Notes under the pieces: model-generated
Seen by the model: only the letters and a program-made list of their open reading frames with translations
The model's database searches: none
Told to the model about the DNA's origin: nothing
Program-made: the position numbers and the translations under genes
Part shown: piece by piece, positions 18,090 to 28,182 of the stretch
Layout: each line of letters starts with the position of its first letter
Position numbering within the stretch: position 1 is the first letter of the stretch
DNA from: UBA6163 sp031411655
GTDB lineage: Bacteria > Planctomycetota > Planctomycetia > Pirellulales > Pirellulaceae
Direction of reading: 5' to 3'
DNA length: 64,000 nt
NCBI GenBank assembly: GCA_031411655.1
Contig: JANOBM010000116.1
Coordinates: 1 to 64,000, forward strand

Positions 18090-18906
18090 TGTGGTGTACA
18101 GCCAGCATGAACGCGTGCTTGATTGCGCCTTCTCAAACCGCAGCGACTTTGCAGCGAATCGTAGAGGACGACCGCGAGCCTCCGTGCCCACAGCACAATC
18201 CTCATCGGTCATACGTTCCTCATGACTAGATCGCCGCGATCCGGTTTTGAGGTGGTTGTCGAAGAGTGGGGCGATACAACCGTTACAGGACGACCTGAAC
18301 CGGTGATCGACAAACGATGGCAGTGATTCGGATTTCTCGCAATCGCTTCCAAGTCGCTACGGTGTACGTCGCTTAGCCATCGCTAGCAATGTGGACGACA
18401 ACCGAAAGTTCGAGCTAAACGCCAACGAATTGAACTGCGCTCCCGCATTGCTAGCAAGTTAAATCGCCACGCCGTTACGCGTTGGACATTGATCTTTGAT
18501 TCGATTGGAAACGAGTCTGGCGGCGCTCGGCAAGGCGCGGTCACAAATCAGAAGGGAAGCAGAGTTTTACGAACTTAGCAGCTTCTCGACCCGCAAAAAC
18601 CAAGTGCCTGAACTCCGTCAAAGCAGCCCGTCAAAGCGAGTTAACATGCCAAAGAGAGGATTCAGCGAGGGGCCGGGCATCGCGTGTCCGTACCATGCAT
18701 CCCAACGGCGGCTAAGAGTCCCAAACTGCTTTCCGCAGCAGGAACTAGATTGACGTTTTTTCGATCCTTACTGTCATCGACTTACAGAATCGGTCGCATT
18801 GCAGCTTGATAGCAATCGACCCGCCTTACAACGCGAACACTTTTCAACACCAACGCGATTCAACACGAGCACCGCGCCATTTGACTGGCCGTTCATTCTC
18901 GATCGA
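18090..18906. other. Long non-coding stretch upstream of the TolC-like gene
   Basis: 817 bp with no convincing gene. The open frames here (for example 18496-18753) lack domains and ribosome-binding sites. The only clear structure is the 10-bp inverted repeat listed at 18382-18455. This is the longest empty region of the window and should contain the TolC promoter. Confidence 0.4.
18382..18455. repeat. 10-bp perfect inverted repeat (possible operator or hairpin)
   Basis: GCTAGCAATG at 18382-18391 and CATTGCTAGC at 18446-18455 are exact inverse complements, 54 bases apart. They lie about 300 bp upstream of the TolC-like start. The pair could be two half-sites for a regulator or a long-range hairpin; chance cannot be excluded. 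Confidence 0.3.
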
Positions 18907-19578
18907 TCACGGGATGATGACGATGCCTTTCGCAACCGCGGATGCTTCGACGATTAAAGCGTTGCGGACGTACGGAGGACGTTGCACGTAGGGGTACACA
19001 CAGCTTCCTGGACGGAAATAGCCTAACTGTGATTCGCATTCACAAGGTGGCCGTACGGTCATGACGTAGGGAAGCATGGGAACGGTTGCGAAAAAACGAG
19101 CACCGCTGACAAGTGGTTGGAGGCTTGGATAGCGTTCATGACCATGCCGCTCCAGCATCACATCTTCGAAGTATCGCGGATTGGAAAATGTATTTGCGGC
19201 AGCAAATTGGTAGGTCGACGCGTACCAGTTGGCTGCACGTTCGTATCCAGATTCGGGTAAATCTCCGGTTGGGGTGTCGGCATCGTCGCGGAATCGTGTG
19301 GGGGTGCTTCCGTTACCGATTTTCTCAACCTTGGTGGTCGCAGCCATTATCGGTGGCAGTGAAAGCGAACTATTGGCAACGGTGGGAAGTCGATCTGCCC
19401 CGCCGAAAATCGAAGCGCCGCCGAGTTTAACGACCGAATTCGAGTCGTTCCCCGTAGGCTGCGGTAGAGGAAGGGAACCCTCCTGCGCGATGACCGGGCG
19501 GCCAACAAGGCTGTAGGCGCAAAGGCATGCGCCTAGAAATGCGAAAGTCAGCCCCGAACGATATCTAAGAATGTTCAT
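18907..19578 (-). CDS. Secreted protein of unknown function
   Basis: About 223 residues. The start at 19578 gives a signal peptide (hydrophobic LTFAFLGACLCAYSLV, cleavage after VIAQ). The rest has low-complexity Pro/Ser/Asn stretches, then YFEDVMLERHGHERYP, and a C-terminal part with MTVRPPCECESQLGYF containing three cysteines. I recognise no family. Similar short exported proteins are common in Pirellulaceae. An upstream start at 19608 is possible but spoils the signal peptide. Confidence 0.55.
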   Translation of the reverse strand: MNILRYRSGLTFAFLGACLCAYSLVGRPVIAQEGSLPLPQPTGNDSNSVVKLGGASIFGGADRLPTVANSSLSLPPIMAATTKVEKIGNGSTPTRFRDDADTPTGDLPESGYERAANWYASTYQFAAANTFSNPRYFEDVMLERHGHERYPSLQPLVSGARFFATVPMLPYVMTVRPPCECESQLGYFRPGSCVYPYVQRPPYVRNALIVEASAVAKGIVIIP

Positions 19579-19850
19579 TGCAATCAATCCATTGACGCCG
19601 CTGTTCAACCTAAAGTCACCGCGAAGTGATCGATCCGAGTCTCAATCAGGCAAATTCCCGGTCGGCCCAGCAATCTATGGATGCAATAGGCAAATTGCGG
19701 GTGCGTACCTTACACGCAACCAATCGAGTCGCGGTACAACGTGCTCATCCTTGAACACTCCGCCCACCATGATCTTTGTCGGACGAATGGTAGCTCCCGC
19801 CTGATCAATCGCATCACCATGATGAAAGCCGCTACAGCCGTAAAAGTCGG

Positions 19851-20462
19851 TTACTTTTTCACGGATTTGGCAGGGGTGTCGGTTGCGTCACTTTTCGAAT
19901 CAATGAGACCGATAAATTTGAGTGACGCGCTATTCATGCAATATCGCTTGCCGGTCGGTTGGGGCCCGTCATCGAAGACATGGCCCAGATGGGCGTTGCA
20001 GCGACTGCAATGCACTTCGGTGCGGCGAAACAGCAAATGCCAATCGCTTTTATAGGCAACCGCTGATTCCGAGGAGGGGCTCCAAAAACTGGGCCAACCG
20101 GTGCCCGAATCAAATTTTGTATCGCTGCTGAAAAGCTGTTGGTCGCAGACGATGCATCGATAGGAACCCTTTTTCTTGTTGTTCCAGTACTCGTTCTTGA
20201 ATGCTGGTTCCGTCTCCTCGTTTTGCGTGACCTTGAACTGCATCGCGGTCAATCGTCGTCGCAATTCAGCTTTTGATTTGGGGACGTAAGGCGGCGAGTC
20301 CGACTTTGGGGCACCATCAGCCGCTTTTCCGGATTCGTTATTAGTGGAAGCCGATGTGGGTGCGGCAGACGATGCCGTTTCGTCTGCAATGAGCTTCGCC
20401 AAATATCCTCCACAAGCCAGAAGAAATGCAACGAAGCATGTTAAGAACCGAGACCGAGTCAT
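19851..20462 (-). CDS. msrB: Exported methionine-R-sulfoxide reductase B
   Basis: Reduces methionine-R-sulfoxide in proteins. The core domain (about residues 75-185) shows YRCIVCDQQLF and HCSRCNAHLGHVF, the two CxxC zinc pairs; DSGTGWPSFW; and catalytic Cys in RYCMNSASL. Unlike the standalone cytosolic enzyme it begins with a membrane or signal segment (FLTCFVAFLLACGGYLAKLI) and a ~45-residue Ser/Ala/Asn-rich linker, so it probably repairs proteins outside the cytoplasm. ATG 20462 is chosen because GGAGG (complement of 20470-20474) lies seven bases upstream. The C-terminus extends about 20 residues beyond the domain. Confidence 0.9.
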   Translation of the reverse strand: MTRSRFLTCFVAFLLACGGYLAKLIADETASSAAPTSASTNNESGKAADGAPKSDSPPYVPKSKAELRRRLTAMQFKVTQNEETEPAFKNEYWNNKKKGSYRCIVCDQQLFSSDTKFDSGTGWPSFWSPSSESAVAYKSDWHLLFRRTEVHCSRCNAHLGHVFDDGPQPTGKRYCMNSASLKFIGLIDSKSDATDTPAKSVKK

Positions 20463-20537
20463 GCTAACGCCTCCAACATGGTTTAATTGGCAAGTCACTA
20501 ATCATTGTGGATCCGTACTTAAACAGGCGAACATCAC

Positions 20538-23500
20538 CTAATGTTTCGAGCTGCTACGCCGGATATTCTCACGGAACGCATCGAATACGTCTCGGTGAAC
20601 GGGGGGGGCGGGTTTCCGGCTGCCCGCGTCTTTGAGGTTTCGGAGTGTGTCATCTCGATCGCGAACACGCCCCATGGACTGATCATTTGGTTTGCGGATT
20701 CCAAGACTACGAAGAGCTTCCTCGATTTGTTGCGAGTCGGCTTGGGAATCTTCCTGGTTTTGACGGAGTCGACTCCACCGATCACTAAATGCCCGCAACT
20801 CGTCGGGCGTCCAGTCGAGTCGTTCCAACAATTCGGGGTCGGGCGTTTCTCGCTGACTGTCCAAATAATCGAGCACTAGGTCCGTCGCCTGTCGTGCATG
20901 TTCGACATCCACAGGATCCGGTGGCAATGGGTTTTCAGCTTCATCGGATGCCGTCGTGTCGTTGGCAGCCATTCCACCCGGTGTGCTTTTGGAAGCAGGA
21001 GTGCCCTGAGGTGAAGGAGTCCCCTGTGTTGAAGGATTGCCTTGAGGTGAAGGATTGCCCTGAGTCGGAGGACTGCCCTGTGTCGGAGGAGAGCCCTTGG
21101 ATGGCTGATCGAAGTCATCGGTAGGATCTGCCGGTTGTCCCGACGGCTCATCCTGATCACTTGAAGGAGTCGATCGGTCTGATTGGGATGCATCTGAATC
21201 CGAGTCTCCGGAATTCGCCGTTTTTCCCTTGTCGGACTGGTCAGCTGTCAATGGAGAGGGCGTTTCAGTCCCGTTAGCCTCCCCTTCTTTTTTATTCGCT
21301 TCGTTGGAATTGCCTCTCTTTGTTCTGTCGGGCTTTGCCCGATCGACGTTTGGCAGTTCAGGTGATGCTGCGTCATCGCTATCGGATTCGTTGCCGATGC
21401 TGGGCTCGGTTCGATTGGACGAACTCTCGTTTGCCGAGCCATTTCCTGCCTGCTGTTGCTCATCACTCTTCGATCGCGAGGCGACTCCGTCTTGTTCAAG
21501 ATTGGTCGGCTCAGCGGAAGCAACGTTTTGATTCGAAGAATCGTCGGAGTTTTCCTTGCCCTCTTCATCGCTTTGTGCACTCTCGCTCGATTGTCCTTTA
21601 TCACTTTGACCCGACTGTTCGCCACCCGATTTACCTTCTCCCGGTTCATCAGTTGGTTCCTGCTTGGCGCCCTGAGCGTCATTCGACTGAGCGCTATTGC
21701 CCTGAGACTCGTTGCCATCCGGTGGAGGATTTTGTTCCGATCCGTCAGAATTCTCTTGTGTGCGATCGGCAGGCTTGCCATTGGGCTGTCGCTGCCCGCT
21801 TTTTCCACCGTCCTTGTTTCCACTTGGATCCTTGTTCCGACTTGGATCCTTGCTTTCGTTCAAATAGTCTCGAATCCGCTCGAACGCATCTCCATCGTGT
21901 TGGGGCTTTCCATTGGATCCATTGCTTGCTGAGGGTGCTTTGGAGGATGCTCCATCTCCAGCATTCGGTTCACCACTTGAAGCTGGACTTCCGTCGGTAG
22001 ATGGCTCGATGGAATTTTCATCGGCATTCGTGGAAGTCGCTGAGTCACCGTTTTCTTGGGAAGGAGTCATTTCCGACTGCGCAGCGCCGTTGCCAGATGA
22101 ATCTTCGTTTGCTTGGGGGGCGTCTGAACCCGAGCCATTTTTATCTGGCTGGTCGTTCCCACTTGGCCTCCCGGACGAAGAACCACCCGATGAACCACCC
22201 GATGAACCATCATTCGAATCGTTTTGATCGGAATCGGTACTGGGGGTTTCGTTCGCAGGGGCTCCTTTCCCGGAAGTTGCTCCGCTTTCCTGACCTTCGC
22301 CTTTCTGACCTTCCCCCTTCTGACCTTGGCCCGGTTGTCCCTGGCCCCCTTGTCCTTGGTCGCCTTTGTTGGCGGTACCATTTGCCGCTTGTCCGCCTTG
22401 ACTTCCGTTTCCGCCTTGACCTTTTCCGCTTTCGCCTTGACTTCCGTCACTGTCGTCGGCATTAGACGAGCGGTCATCGGGTGATTCGTTTGTAGGATCC
22501 TTTGGCGGGCTTATTGGGGGAAGCGGTTTGTTCAGCGAGCGCTCCGTAATGGTGAATTCGACCGGATCGGATGCCGTTGTCAGCGGCGACGGCTTGCCGG
22601 CGTCGTCGTGACGATTGTCGATTGCCATAGCAATGACCTGAACCGTGTCACCGACGTGCAGGTTCATTGCTTCAGGCTTCAACTCCCATGTGGCTATCTG
22701 TCGGCCAGTGTCGCCAGTCACGGATGACCAAATGATTTCATTTGCAATCTTGTCGACGCCACGGAGTACTTTGATTTCAATGGCCTTTAATCCGTAGTCG
22801 GGATCGACGGCATTGACCTCAATCGTTTGGGACGCGTTGATAGGTGTTGAGGCGCCGGTTGTTTGGGGCGTGACAATGGACACTTCGGGCGCCAAGTCTG
22901 CGACGATTCGTACGGGATAAATAATGGGATCCGGGTTCTCGTTACCGGCGGAGTCCCAAACACGAATGCGATAAGAGTCGAACGCTACGGCGCCAACGGC
23001 TTGCTTGGGGAGACGCAACGGAAATGACGCCGCTAGTGTTAAACGGTCTTCAGCAATTCGCATGTCCAAGCTGCCCCCAGTAGCTTGAACCTTATTTCCA
23101 ATGGATCGAGGATTGAACTCGATTTTCGCTTTGTCAATCTTGCGAGTGGACGTTGCATTGACAACGACAAGAGAGTTTTCCTCACCAACGACTGCACCGC
23201 CCGACGTCGATCGAGGCGGAATCCTTGTGTACTCAGGCGCGGTAAGGTCGATTCGGTTTACTGAGACCGAAGGAACGTCGCGGGTGGTAACCGCGTAAGG
23301 TCCGGCGACCGAGTCCCCAGCGACGATCCGGTAATGAGTGGGAAATTCAACGGTGATGGACGTCAAGTGACGCCCGGATTCTGTTTGGGGCGTCAAGGGT
23401 TGGGAGTTGGCAAAGCTGTTGCCAAATTCCACCCGAGGTGTCTCCGACGACCGACAACCATGAATCACTGCGGATACGTCAAACGGACGACCAGCCAAAA

Positions 23501-24197
23501 CTTCGATATCGCCTGGAAGCACATCCAGGATTTCCACTCGACTCGGAGGCTTGGTGGCTGACAATGGCAATAGTAGTCGTTGAGCCGATTGGAACGTATT
23601 TTTTGGGCTCCAAAGCGAGTACGCCGTGGCAATCGCGATTGCTCCCGCGACGCCGAGCCACCACACAAAGTTGCCGGTGGCTTCGCTAGGGATTTCAATG
23701 TCGTGTCGCTGAAGTTGGGCTGCAGCTTTGACGCCAATGGACCGCACGACAACGCCCCGAACACCCTCGCGATTATGATCTTCGGCAAGGGACACGTAGC
23801 TGGTCAAGGAATGTCGTAGTTCGGGGAGGTCATGCTCCAAGCTCGATGCCGCGTACTCGGGTTGAATGTGCCTCGAAAGCAGCGGCCACACTCGTTTTAC
23901 GATCCAAAAGACGATAGCGCCGATGAACCCAATCAGCACGAGGCTTCTTACGACTCGACCGGGCGACCAGATCCATTGGTCGACGACAGCCCACGCGGTG
24001 ATTCCGAGCAAAATCGCTATGACCGGCAACAGCAAAGCCCGTGAGAATTCGGCTCGCCACAAAGCGGCTTGTGCGTCTGCAATTCGGCTCGCAATCACCA
24101 ACTCGCTTGAACGCGGCCCTGATCCCGATGGAAGTGGACGCCCCGACTTGTTTTGATTCGGCAGTGTCGATGGTCGCGCGGGCGAGTATGTCGCCAT
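20538..24197 (-). CDS. Large membrane protein with giant disordered tail (DUF4175-like)
   Basis: About 1219 residues. The N-terminal third has hydrophobic helices at about 55-75, 83-105 and 180-198 and beta-rich segments (VEILDVLPGDIEVLAGRPFDV; VTPQTTGASTPINASQTIEVNAVDPDYGLKAIEI) like planctomycete proteins annotated as DUF4175. Residues ~560-1090 are almost only Ser, Gly, Asn, Asp, Gln, Glu, Pro and Lys, with short repeats such as GQGQKGEGQKGEG and a Pro/Gln block in which TQGSPPTQG recurs. A helical C-terminal tail (DLVLDYLDSQRETPDPELLERLDW) follows. Function unknown. ATG 24197 follows a 12-codon possible extension. Long plus-strand frames here are composition artefacts. Confidence 0.75.
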   Translation of the reverse strand: MATYSPARPSTLPNQNKSGRPLPSGSGPRSSELVIASRIADAQAALWRAEFSRALLLPVIAILLGITAWAVVDQWIWSPGRVVRSLVLIGFIGAIVFWIVKRVWPLLSRHIQPEYAASSLEHDLPELRHSLTSYVSLAEDHNREGVRGVVVRSIGVKAAAQLQRHDIEIPSEATGNFVWWLGVAGAIAIATAYSLWSPKNTFQSAQRLLLPLSATKPPSRVEILDVLPGDIEVLAGRPFDVSAVIHGCRSSETPRVEFGNSFANSQPLTPQTESGRHLTSITVEFPTHYRIVAGDSVAGPYAVTTRDVPSVSVNRIDLTAPEYTRIPPRSTSGGAVVGEENSLVVVNATSTRKIDKAKIEFNPRSIGNKVQATGGSLDMRIAEDRLTLAASFPLRLPKQAVGAVAFDSYRIRVWDSAGNENPDPIIYPVRIVADLAPEVSIVTPQTTGASTPINASQTIEVNAVDPDYGLKAIEIKVLRGVDKIANEIIWSSVTGDTGRQIATWELKPEAMNLHVGDTVQVIAMAIDNRHDDAGKPSPLTTASDPVEFTITERSLNKPLPPISPPKDPTNESPDDRSSNADDSDGSQGESGKGQGGNGSQGGQAANGTANKGDQGQGGQGQPGQGQKGEGQKGEGQESGATSGKGAPANETPSTDSDQNDSNDGSSGGSSGGSSSGRPSGNDQPDKNGSGSDAPQANEDSSGNGAAQSEMTPSQENGDSATSTNADENSIEPSTDGSPASSGEPNAGDGASSKAPSASNGSNGKPQHDGDAFERIRDYLNESKDPSRNKDPSGNKDGGKSGQRQPNGKPADRTQENSDGSEQNPPPDGNESQGNSAQSNDAQGAKQEPTDEPGEGKSGGEQSGQSDKGQSSESAQSDEEGKENSDDSSNQNVASAEPTNLEQDGVASRSKSDEQQQAGNGSANESSSNRTEPSIGNESDSDDAASPELPNVDRAKPDRTKRGNSNEANKKEGEANGTETPSPLTADQSDKGKTANSGDSDSDASQSDRSTPSSDQDEPSGQPADPTDDFDQPSKGSPPTQGSPPTQGNPSPQGNPSTQGTPSPQGTPASKSTPGGMAANDTTASDEAENPLPPDPVDVEHARQATDLVLDYLDSQRETPDPELLERLDWTPDELRAFSDRWSRLRQNQEDSQADSQQIEEALRSLGIRKPNDQSMGRVRDRDDTLRNLKDAGSRKPAPPVHRDVFDAFRENIRRSSSKH

Positions 24198-24325
24198 GGT
24201 CGTCAGTTCGAAAAGTGGGTCGGCAGCTTGCACCGTTTGGCACGAAGACGTCTCAGGGCTCCATTATAGAACGCATGCAAGCAAAATGTTCGGCGCATTT
24301 TGGGTTTGATTTGCGCAAGTACACG

Positions 24326-24360
24326 AAAAAACCGCTCGGGTGATGAATAACCCGAGCGGT
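24326..24360 (-). terminator. Strong rho-independent terminator for clpC
   Basis: Perfect 10-bp stem: ACCGCTCGGG 24331-24340 and CCCGAGCGGT 24351-24360, loop of 10. On the minus strand the stem runs straight into a T-run (complement of the A-run ending 24330). TTTTT at 24366-24370 also follows on the plus strand, so it could work in both directions. It lies 38 bp past the clpC stop. Confidence 0.9.
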
Positions 24361-24397
24361 CGTCGTTTTTCGCACCGAATCCTAGCGAGTCGCCGAG

Positions 24398-26956
24398 CTA
24401 GCTATGGCTGGGAGTAGAGCTTCCCGTTGCAATCGCTTCCGGGGCGCTGTCACGTCCTCGGACTTCACCCTTGAAGTCGAGACGCATGATCTTGCCTTCC
24501 TCATTCTTGAAGACATCGATCACGATCGTATCTTTGCCTTCGAATGTACCCTGCAGAAGCTCTTCGCTGAGCGGATCTTCGATTCGCTGTTCCAATGCTC
24601 GGCGCAACGGCCGAGCGCCATAGTCAAGATTGCTGCCGTTCTTGATCAAGAACTCTTTCGCTTCGTCTGTCAACTCGATAGCGAGTCCTCGTTCGAGGAG
24701 CCGCTCGCGTACCTTCGCCAACTCGTAATCGATGACCAACTTCAAGTCTTCGATATTGAGGTGTCGGAAAATGATTGTGTCATCCAAGCGATTGAGAAAC
24801 TCGGGCCGGAAGACTCGCTCAATTTGGTCCATGACACGAGACTTCATCGCCTCGTAGCTCGCATCGCCATCGGGTTTTTGGAATCCGAACGCCGACTCAT
24901 TTTTAATCGCTTCGGCACCCGCATTGGTCGTCATGATGAGGATGGTATTGCGGAAGTCGATGTTTCGACCGAACGAGTCGGTGAGTCGCCCTTCCTCCAT
25001 GACCTGAAGCATCATGTTGAAAACATCAGGGTGTGCTTTTTCGATTTCGTCGAATAGCACGACCGCATAGGGACGTCTACGGATTTTCTCAGTCAGCTGC
25101 CCGCCCTCTTCGTATCCGACGAATCCCGGAGGTGCACCGATCAATCGGCTAACGTTGTGTTTTTCCATGTACTCGCTCATGTCGATGTGAACGAGCGCGT
25201 CAGCATCACCGAACATGTATTCGGCGAGCGCCTTTGCGAGGAGTGTTTTGCCGACCCCGGTAGGGCCAGCGAAAATGAACGACCCGGTCGGTCGCTTTGG
25301 ATCTTTCAATCCGCTGCGGCTTCGGCGAACAGCCTTCGCCACGGCGGATACGGCCGCAGCTTGGCTAACGACTCGCTTGTGAAGCTCGTCCTCCATCTTC
25401 ATCAACCGCATGCTGTCTTCGGTGGAGAGGCGTGTCAGCGGAATTCCGGTCATTTTGCTGACCACTTCGGCGATCACTTCCTCATCGACGACGCCATCAG
25501 TCATCTGACTCTTCTCGCGCCACTCAAGGGTGATCTGGTCCTTTTTACGGCGAAGTTTTTCAGCCTGATCACGGAGGTTAGCCGCCTTTTCAAAGTCTTG
25601 ATTCGCGACGGCGTCTTCCTTGTCCTTGTTGAGCTGTTCGACCTCAACATCGATTTCCTTAAGGTCCGGTGGACGACTCATGGTCCGCAAGCGAACTCGT
25701 GCACCGGCCTCATCGATCACGTCGATCGCCTTGTCGGGCAAGCAACGCGCTGTGATGTAACGTTCACTCATCTCGACAGCTGCCACCACCGCATCATCCG
25801 TAAATTGGACGCGATGGTGCTCTTCGTAGCGTTCTCGAAGGCCCTTGAGAATGTCGATCGTCTCCTGCTTGCTTGTCGGTTCGACGATGATCTCTTGAAA
25901 GCGTCTTGCGAGAGCATTGTCTTTCTCGATGTACTTTCGATACTCGTCCAAGGTGGTTGCACCGATGCACTGTATCTCACCTCGCGCTAATGCCGGCTTG
26001 AGTACGTTCGCGGCATCGATGGCGCCTTCGGCGCCACCTGCACCGACGAGAGTGTGCAATTCATCAATGAAGAGAATCGTGTTTTTGACGCGACGCACCT
26101 CAGTCATCACCGCTTTGATGCGTTCTTCAAATTGACCGCGGTATTTCGTACCGGCGACCATCATTGCCAAGTCGAGCACGACGATGCGCTTATCTGCCAA
26201 AATATCCGGCACTTCGCCAGCGATCACTTTTTGGGCAAAACCCTCAACGATTGCCGTCTTACCAACGCCGGCTTCGCCGAGCAGCACAGGATTATTCTTC
26301 GTGCGACGGCAGAGAATTTGAATCGCCCTCTCGATTTCGCGGGCGCGTCCGATGACAGGATCCAGTTCGCCTTTCTTGGCCAACTCCGTAAGGTCGCGAC
26401 CAAAGCTATCCAGAGCAGGTGTTTTGCTTTTCCCACTCTTAGCGCTGCTTCCAGCGGCCCCACCCTCGCCGCCTTCCCCGGTGCGCCCGCCTCGCTCGCC
26501 GACCTCGGCACCTTCTAGGCCGTGGCCTAGTAGATTTAAGACTTCTTCGCGAACGTCTTCAAGCTTGAGCCCTAAGTTCATAAGGACTTGAGCGGCAACT
26601 CCTTCCTGCTCGCGCAGCAGACCGAGGAGAATGTGCTCCGTTCCCACGTAACTATGGTTGAGGTTGCGAGCCTCTTCCATCGAGTATTCAATGACTTTCT
26701 TCGCCCGCGGCGTCTGCGGGAGTTTACCAACGGTGACCATTTCTGGACCGCTTTGAACCAATTTTTCGACTTCGAGCCGAATCTTCCTCAGATCGACTTC
26801 AAGGTTCTTAAGAACATTGGCGGCTACACCGCTGCCCTCTTTTACCAAGCCGAGCAGAATATGTTCGGTGCCGATGTATTCGTGGTTGAATCGTTGAGCT
26901 TCCTGATTGGCCAATTGCATGACCTTCCGAGCTCGATCGGTGAAACGTTCGTACAT
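24398..26956 (-). CDS. clpC: ClpC ATPase (Hsp100 unfoldase)
   Basis: Full-length 852-residue ClpC, the AAA+ unfoldase that feeds ClpP. Two Clp-N repeats (about 1-145, each with GTEHILLGL), a Gly-rich linker (150-175), AAA module 1 with Walker A GEAGVGKT at 227-234, a middle region holding a UVR motif (DFEKAANLRDQAEKL) that distinguishes ClpC from ClpB, and AAA module 2 with Walker A GPTGVGKT and FDEIEKAHPDV. Start ATG 26956 is preceded by GGAAGGA on the minus strand. No clpP or McsA/McsB gene is adjacent. A strong terminator follows, so it is a single-gene transcript. Confidence 0.97.
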   Translation of the reverse strand: MYERFTDRARKVMQLANQEAQRFNHEYIGTEHILLGLVKEGSGVAANVLKNLEVDLRKIRLEVEKLVQSGPEMVTVGKLPQTPRAKKVIEYSMEEARNLNHSYVGTEHILLGLLREQEGVAAQVLMNLGLKLEDVREEVLNLLGHGLEGAEVGERGGRTGEGGEGGAAGSSAKSGKSKTPALDSFGRDLTELAKKGELDPVIGRAREIERAIQILCRRTKNNPVLLGEAGVGKTAIVEGFAQKVIAGEVPDILADKRIVVLDLAMMVAGTKYRGQFEERIKAVMTEVRRVKNTILFIDELHTLVGAGGAEGAIDAANVLKPALARGEIQCIGATTLDEYRKYIEKDNALARRFQEIIVEPTSKQETIDILKGLRERYEEHHRVQFTDDAVVAAVEMSERYITARCLPDKAIDVIDEAGARVRLRTMSRPPDLKEIDVEVEQLNKDKEDAVANQDFEKAANLRDQAEKLRRKKDQITLEWREKSQMTDGVVDEEVIAEVVSKMTGIPLTRLSTEDSMRLMKMEDELHKRVVSQAAAVSAVAKAVRRSRSGLKDPKRPTGSFIFAGPTGVGKTLLAKALAEYMFGDADALVHIDMSEYMEKHNVSRLIGAPPGFVGYEEGGQLTEKIRRRPYAVVLFDEIEKAHPDVFNMMLQVMEEGRLTDSFGRNIDFRNTILIMTTNAGAEAIKNESAFGFQKPDGDASYEAMKSRVMDQIERVFRPEFLNRLDDTIIFRHLNIEDLKLVIDYELAKVRERLLERGLAIELTDEAKEFLIKNGSNLDYGARPLRRALEQRIEDPLSEELLQGTFEGKDTIVIDVFKNEEGKIMRLDFKGEVRGRDSAPEAIATGSSTPSHS

Positions 26957-27290
26957 GTCTGCTTCCTTCCCCCGGACTGCCGTTGTGGTGAGATACCGCT
27001 TGTATCATTCGTCGAGTCAATCTCGCGATCAAACTGAAGAGTCTTCAGAGAGCAAACTTTACGCCACTGACAACCAGAGTGCGGTCGTCAGTTAACGAAA
27101 TCGGGGTCTGCGCATCGTGGATGCCTTCATTTCAATCATCGTCTTTTTCGATTCTATCGATTAGGCGAAAAAACGGGGATAGGAGCTTGCCCTAGGGAAG
27201 TCGCTTATTTGGCGTATCTGCCAATTAGGCAGAGGGCCAGGTTTAGCTAAACGCGAGTTAAATGTCATTCCGACAGACCGAAATCATTTT
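26957..27290. other. clpC upstream region
   Basis: 334 bp between clpC and the convergent-orientation end of the next minus-strand gene. On the minus strand TTGATC (complement near 27027) and TGATAC (near 27005) make a weak sigma-70-like pair upstream of the clpC ribosome-binding site. No CIRCE-type inverted repeat is evident. No gene seen. Confidence 0.3.
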
Positions 27291-27947
27291 TTAAGCTGCG
27301 ATTGCCGTTCTGCCATCTGGGGCGTTGGTTCCCGGAGAACCTAAATGGGATGCGTTTTTGTGGTTGGACACTTTGCGGACGTCCGTCGCGGATGCCCCTG
27401 AGGCCTCATCCCTATACGCCTGGTCCCGAATGAGTCTTTTTTCTTCTGCATCCACTTCAAGCCACCAGCGATCAGCCGCCTCGGTTAGCCGGAGGGTTTG
27501 GATGCAGGAGCGAGCCGCTTCGAGCTTTCCACAGTGACGATAGGCTGCGGTTAAAAGCAACAATGCCGGCGGGTCTCGCTCTTCAATCGACAAACAATCC
27601 ATTAAAAGGGTCTCTGCCAACGCCCAATCGGACCTCAGATAGGCTTGGTGTGCCTCGACAAATCGATCCGGTTTACCGCTGTTTTTGCGAGGGTAAATGA
27701 GACCTGGAAGTGCCCGAATATTCCGGATCACCCCGTATAGCCAAGCAGCCATGCCCAACCAACAGCCTGCTTTTACTGCAGAAAGAAGCAGCCATTCCGG
27801 GTAAAGGAATCTCGCGATGAGGAGGAAGTTAACACTGACGCCGAAAAAAATCGCCGTCGGTAGTGCCGTGAGTCGACCTCGCCACCAAAGCTCCGGAAGA
27901 CCGGGCCACAGGCAAGTTAAATACAGTCGGTTATTCAATACGGGCAT
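27291..27947 (-). CDS. Membrane protein with TPR-like C-terminus, unknown function
   Basis: A 218-residue protein. Two or three hydrophobic segments (about 28-50, 52-72) precede a cytoplasmic or periplasmic helical region, FVEAHQAYLRSDWALAETLL and LLLLTAAYRHCGKLEAARS, which has the spacing of tetratricopeptide repeats. The C-terminus is polar. ATG 27947 has GAGGAAGGG immediately upstream. It is divergent from the HEAT-repeat gene at 28183, sharing a 235-bp promoter region. I do not recognise the family. Confidence 0.65.
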   Translation of the reverse strand: MPVLNNRLYLTCLWPGLPELWWRGRLTALPTAIFFGVSVNFLLIARFLYPEWLLLSAVKAGCWLGMAAWLYGVIRNIRALPGLIYPRKNSGKPDRFVEAHQAYLRSDWALAETLLMDCLSIEERDPPALLLLTAAYRHCGKLEAARSCIQTLRLTEAADRWWLEVDAEEKRLIRDQAYRDEASGASATDVRKVSNHKNASHLGSPGTNAPDGRTAIAA

Positions 27948-28182
27948 CCCTTCCTCTTCGATTGAAGTCAGAGCGAAGCATAGATTTTCGAACCGCCCGG
28001 CCGCAACCTAGAAATCGGCAAACCGCTCCTTTGCGGATAAGGGCAGAATCGCCGCGAATGATCTTGTATCGGAACCGGGAATAAGCGAACAATCGCCAGC
28101 GCCGAGAGGGCGCTCCCAAAGGTCGCCCCGCAGTTCGCTACGTTTAGTCGTTCCCAATTCCTGTTAACGAATTTTGCCGTCC

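Noticed and set aside
20541..22484. Long plus-strand frames, several with over 100 codons
   Set aside because: They lie opposite the low-complexity tail of the minus-strand membrane protein; composition alone keeps them open, and none shows a domain or ribosome-binding site.
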